From an uncultured Gammaproteobacteria bacterium (GTDB lineage: Bacteria; Pseudomonadota; Gammaproteobacteria; GCA-001735895), in assembly GCA_945787265.1 (NCBI GenBank), contig CALZHS010000011.1, positions 1 through 6,257 of the forward strand: a stretch of DNA of 6,257 bases. The letters are read 5' to 3'. This document shows, piece by piece, positions 5,696 to 6,257 of the stretch. A program made the translations under genes and the position numbers. The number at the start of each line of letters is the position of its first letter. The first letter of the stretch is position 1. The notes beneath the pieces are model-generated. The model was not told where the DNA came from. It saw only the letters and a program-made list of their open reading frames with translations, and searched no databases.

Positions 5696-6257
5696 ATGTT
5701 TAAAGGCAGTATTGTTGCACTGGTGACACCAATGCTCGACAAGGGAGATGTCGATTACACGGCGCTTGAAGCGCTCATCGATTTTCACGTCCGTGAAGGG
5801 ACCCAGGCGCTCGTAATTGCCGGCACCACCGGTGAATCGGCAACGCTGAGCCCCGACGAACACTGTGACTTGCTACAAAAAAGCTACGAGATAATTAGTC
5901 AACGCCTGCCGATGATTGCCGGTACCGGAGCCAATTCCACCTCCGAGGCTATCGAGCTTACCCGGTGCGCGAAGACGAGCCGTGCCGAGGCCGCGCTGCT
6001 GGTTACGCCTTACTACAACAAGCCGACACAGAAAGGCTTGATTTTGCATCACCAGGCAATCGCCGCGGCAGTTGATATCCCGCAAATTCTCTACAATGTT
6101 CCGGGACGCACCGCCTGTGACATGCAGGCCGATACCGTTGCCGAGCTGGCTAAAGTCAGTAATATCGTGGGAATCAAGGAAGCGACCGGCAGCATCGACC
6201 GACTTACCGATATCAAGCGCCAGGTTGACGATAATTTTGCTTTGTTAACCGGTGACG
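5696..6257 (+). CDS. dapA: 4-hydroxy-tetrahydrodipicolinate synthase, N-terminal 187 residues (C-terminus beyond window)
   Basis: DapA (EC 4.3.3.7) condenses pyruvate with L-aspartate-4-semialdehyde, the first committed step to diaminopimelate and lysine, in the cytoplasm. The frame stays open to the right edge; the family is about 290 residues, so roughly the last 100 are missing. The catalytic set falls at E. coli numbering: Thr44 and Thr45 in AGTTGES, Tyr107 in TPYYN, Tyr133 and Arg138 in LYNVPGRT, and the Schiff-base Lys161 in GIKEAT. The (beta/alpha)8 barrel is thus intact as far as visible. Start choice: an in-frame ATG at 5675 would add seven residues, but MFKGSIVALVTPM aligns with the E. 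coli N-terminus, and the upstream ATG merges with GGGAGA (5677-5682), which with GGGG (5686-5689) makes a purine-rich ribosome site for 5696. It follows perM after 78 bp. Confidence 0.97.
   Translation, partial: MFKGSIVALVTPMLDKGDVDYTALEALIDFHVREGTQALVIAGTTGESATLSPDEHCDLLQKSYEIISQRLPMIAGTGANSTSEAIELTRCAKTSRAEAALLVTPYYNKPTQKGLILHHQAIAAAVDIPQILYNVPGRTACDMQADTVAELAKVSNIVGIKEATGSIDRLTDIKRQVDDNFALLTGD

Overview
The window reads as a chromosomal housekeeping segment of a gammaproteobacterium. DapA, ProRS and PerM can be compared residue by residue with the E. coli proteins as remembered: DapA catalytic residues and the ProRS editing lysine fall at identical numbers, and PerM has the E. coli length of 353 residues. 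Base composition looks balanced (roughly half G+C by eye, not computed). There are no IS elements, phage genes, CRISPR arrays, tRNAs or rRNAs. The species cannot be named from this sequence; the many differences from E. coli suggest a lineage outside the enterics.

Layout. Four genes lie on the minus strand in the left half, and three on the plus strand in the right half, diverging from a 201-bp intergenic region (3415-3615). Reading leftward from there: a small exported DUF4124 protein (3414-2989), prolyl-tRNA synthetase proS (2891-1167), an exported SLT-type lytic transglycosylase whose start codon lies inside the end of proS (1182-604), and the N-terminal 151 residues of an unrecognised exported cysteine-containing protein running off the left edge (455-1). 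Reading rightward: a LysR-type regulator with a CysL/YeiE-like effector domain (3616-4518), the membrane protein PerM of the AI-2E transporter family (4556-5617), and the first 187 codons of dapA (5696-6257, running off the right edge).

How the genes fit together. The proS-transglycosylase pair overlaps by 16 bp and is almost certainly cotranscribed and translationally coupled. The DUF4124 gene lies 97 bp upstream of proS; a perfect TATAAT in that gap suggests proS also has its own promoter. On the other side, lysR and perM are 37 bp apart and probably cotranscribed. dapA follows perM after 78 bp containing a possible promoter. DapA supplies diaminopimelate/lysine for peptidoglycan and protein, the transglycosylase cuts peptidoglycan and ProRS charges tRNA-Pro, so the segment is mostly envelope and translation housekeeping.

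There is no gene-free stretch over 300 bases; the longest are 456-603 and 3415-3615, both described below. No convincing intrinsic terminator (GC-rich stem plus T-run) was found. I do not see a novel multi-gene system here. The items most worth a second look are the unrecognised exported protein at the left edge, the proS/transglycosylase overlap, and the repeats in front of the LysR gene.
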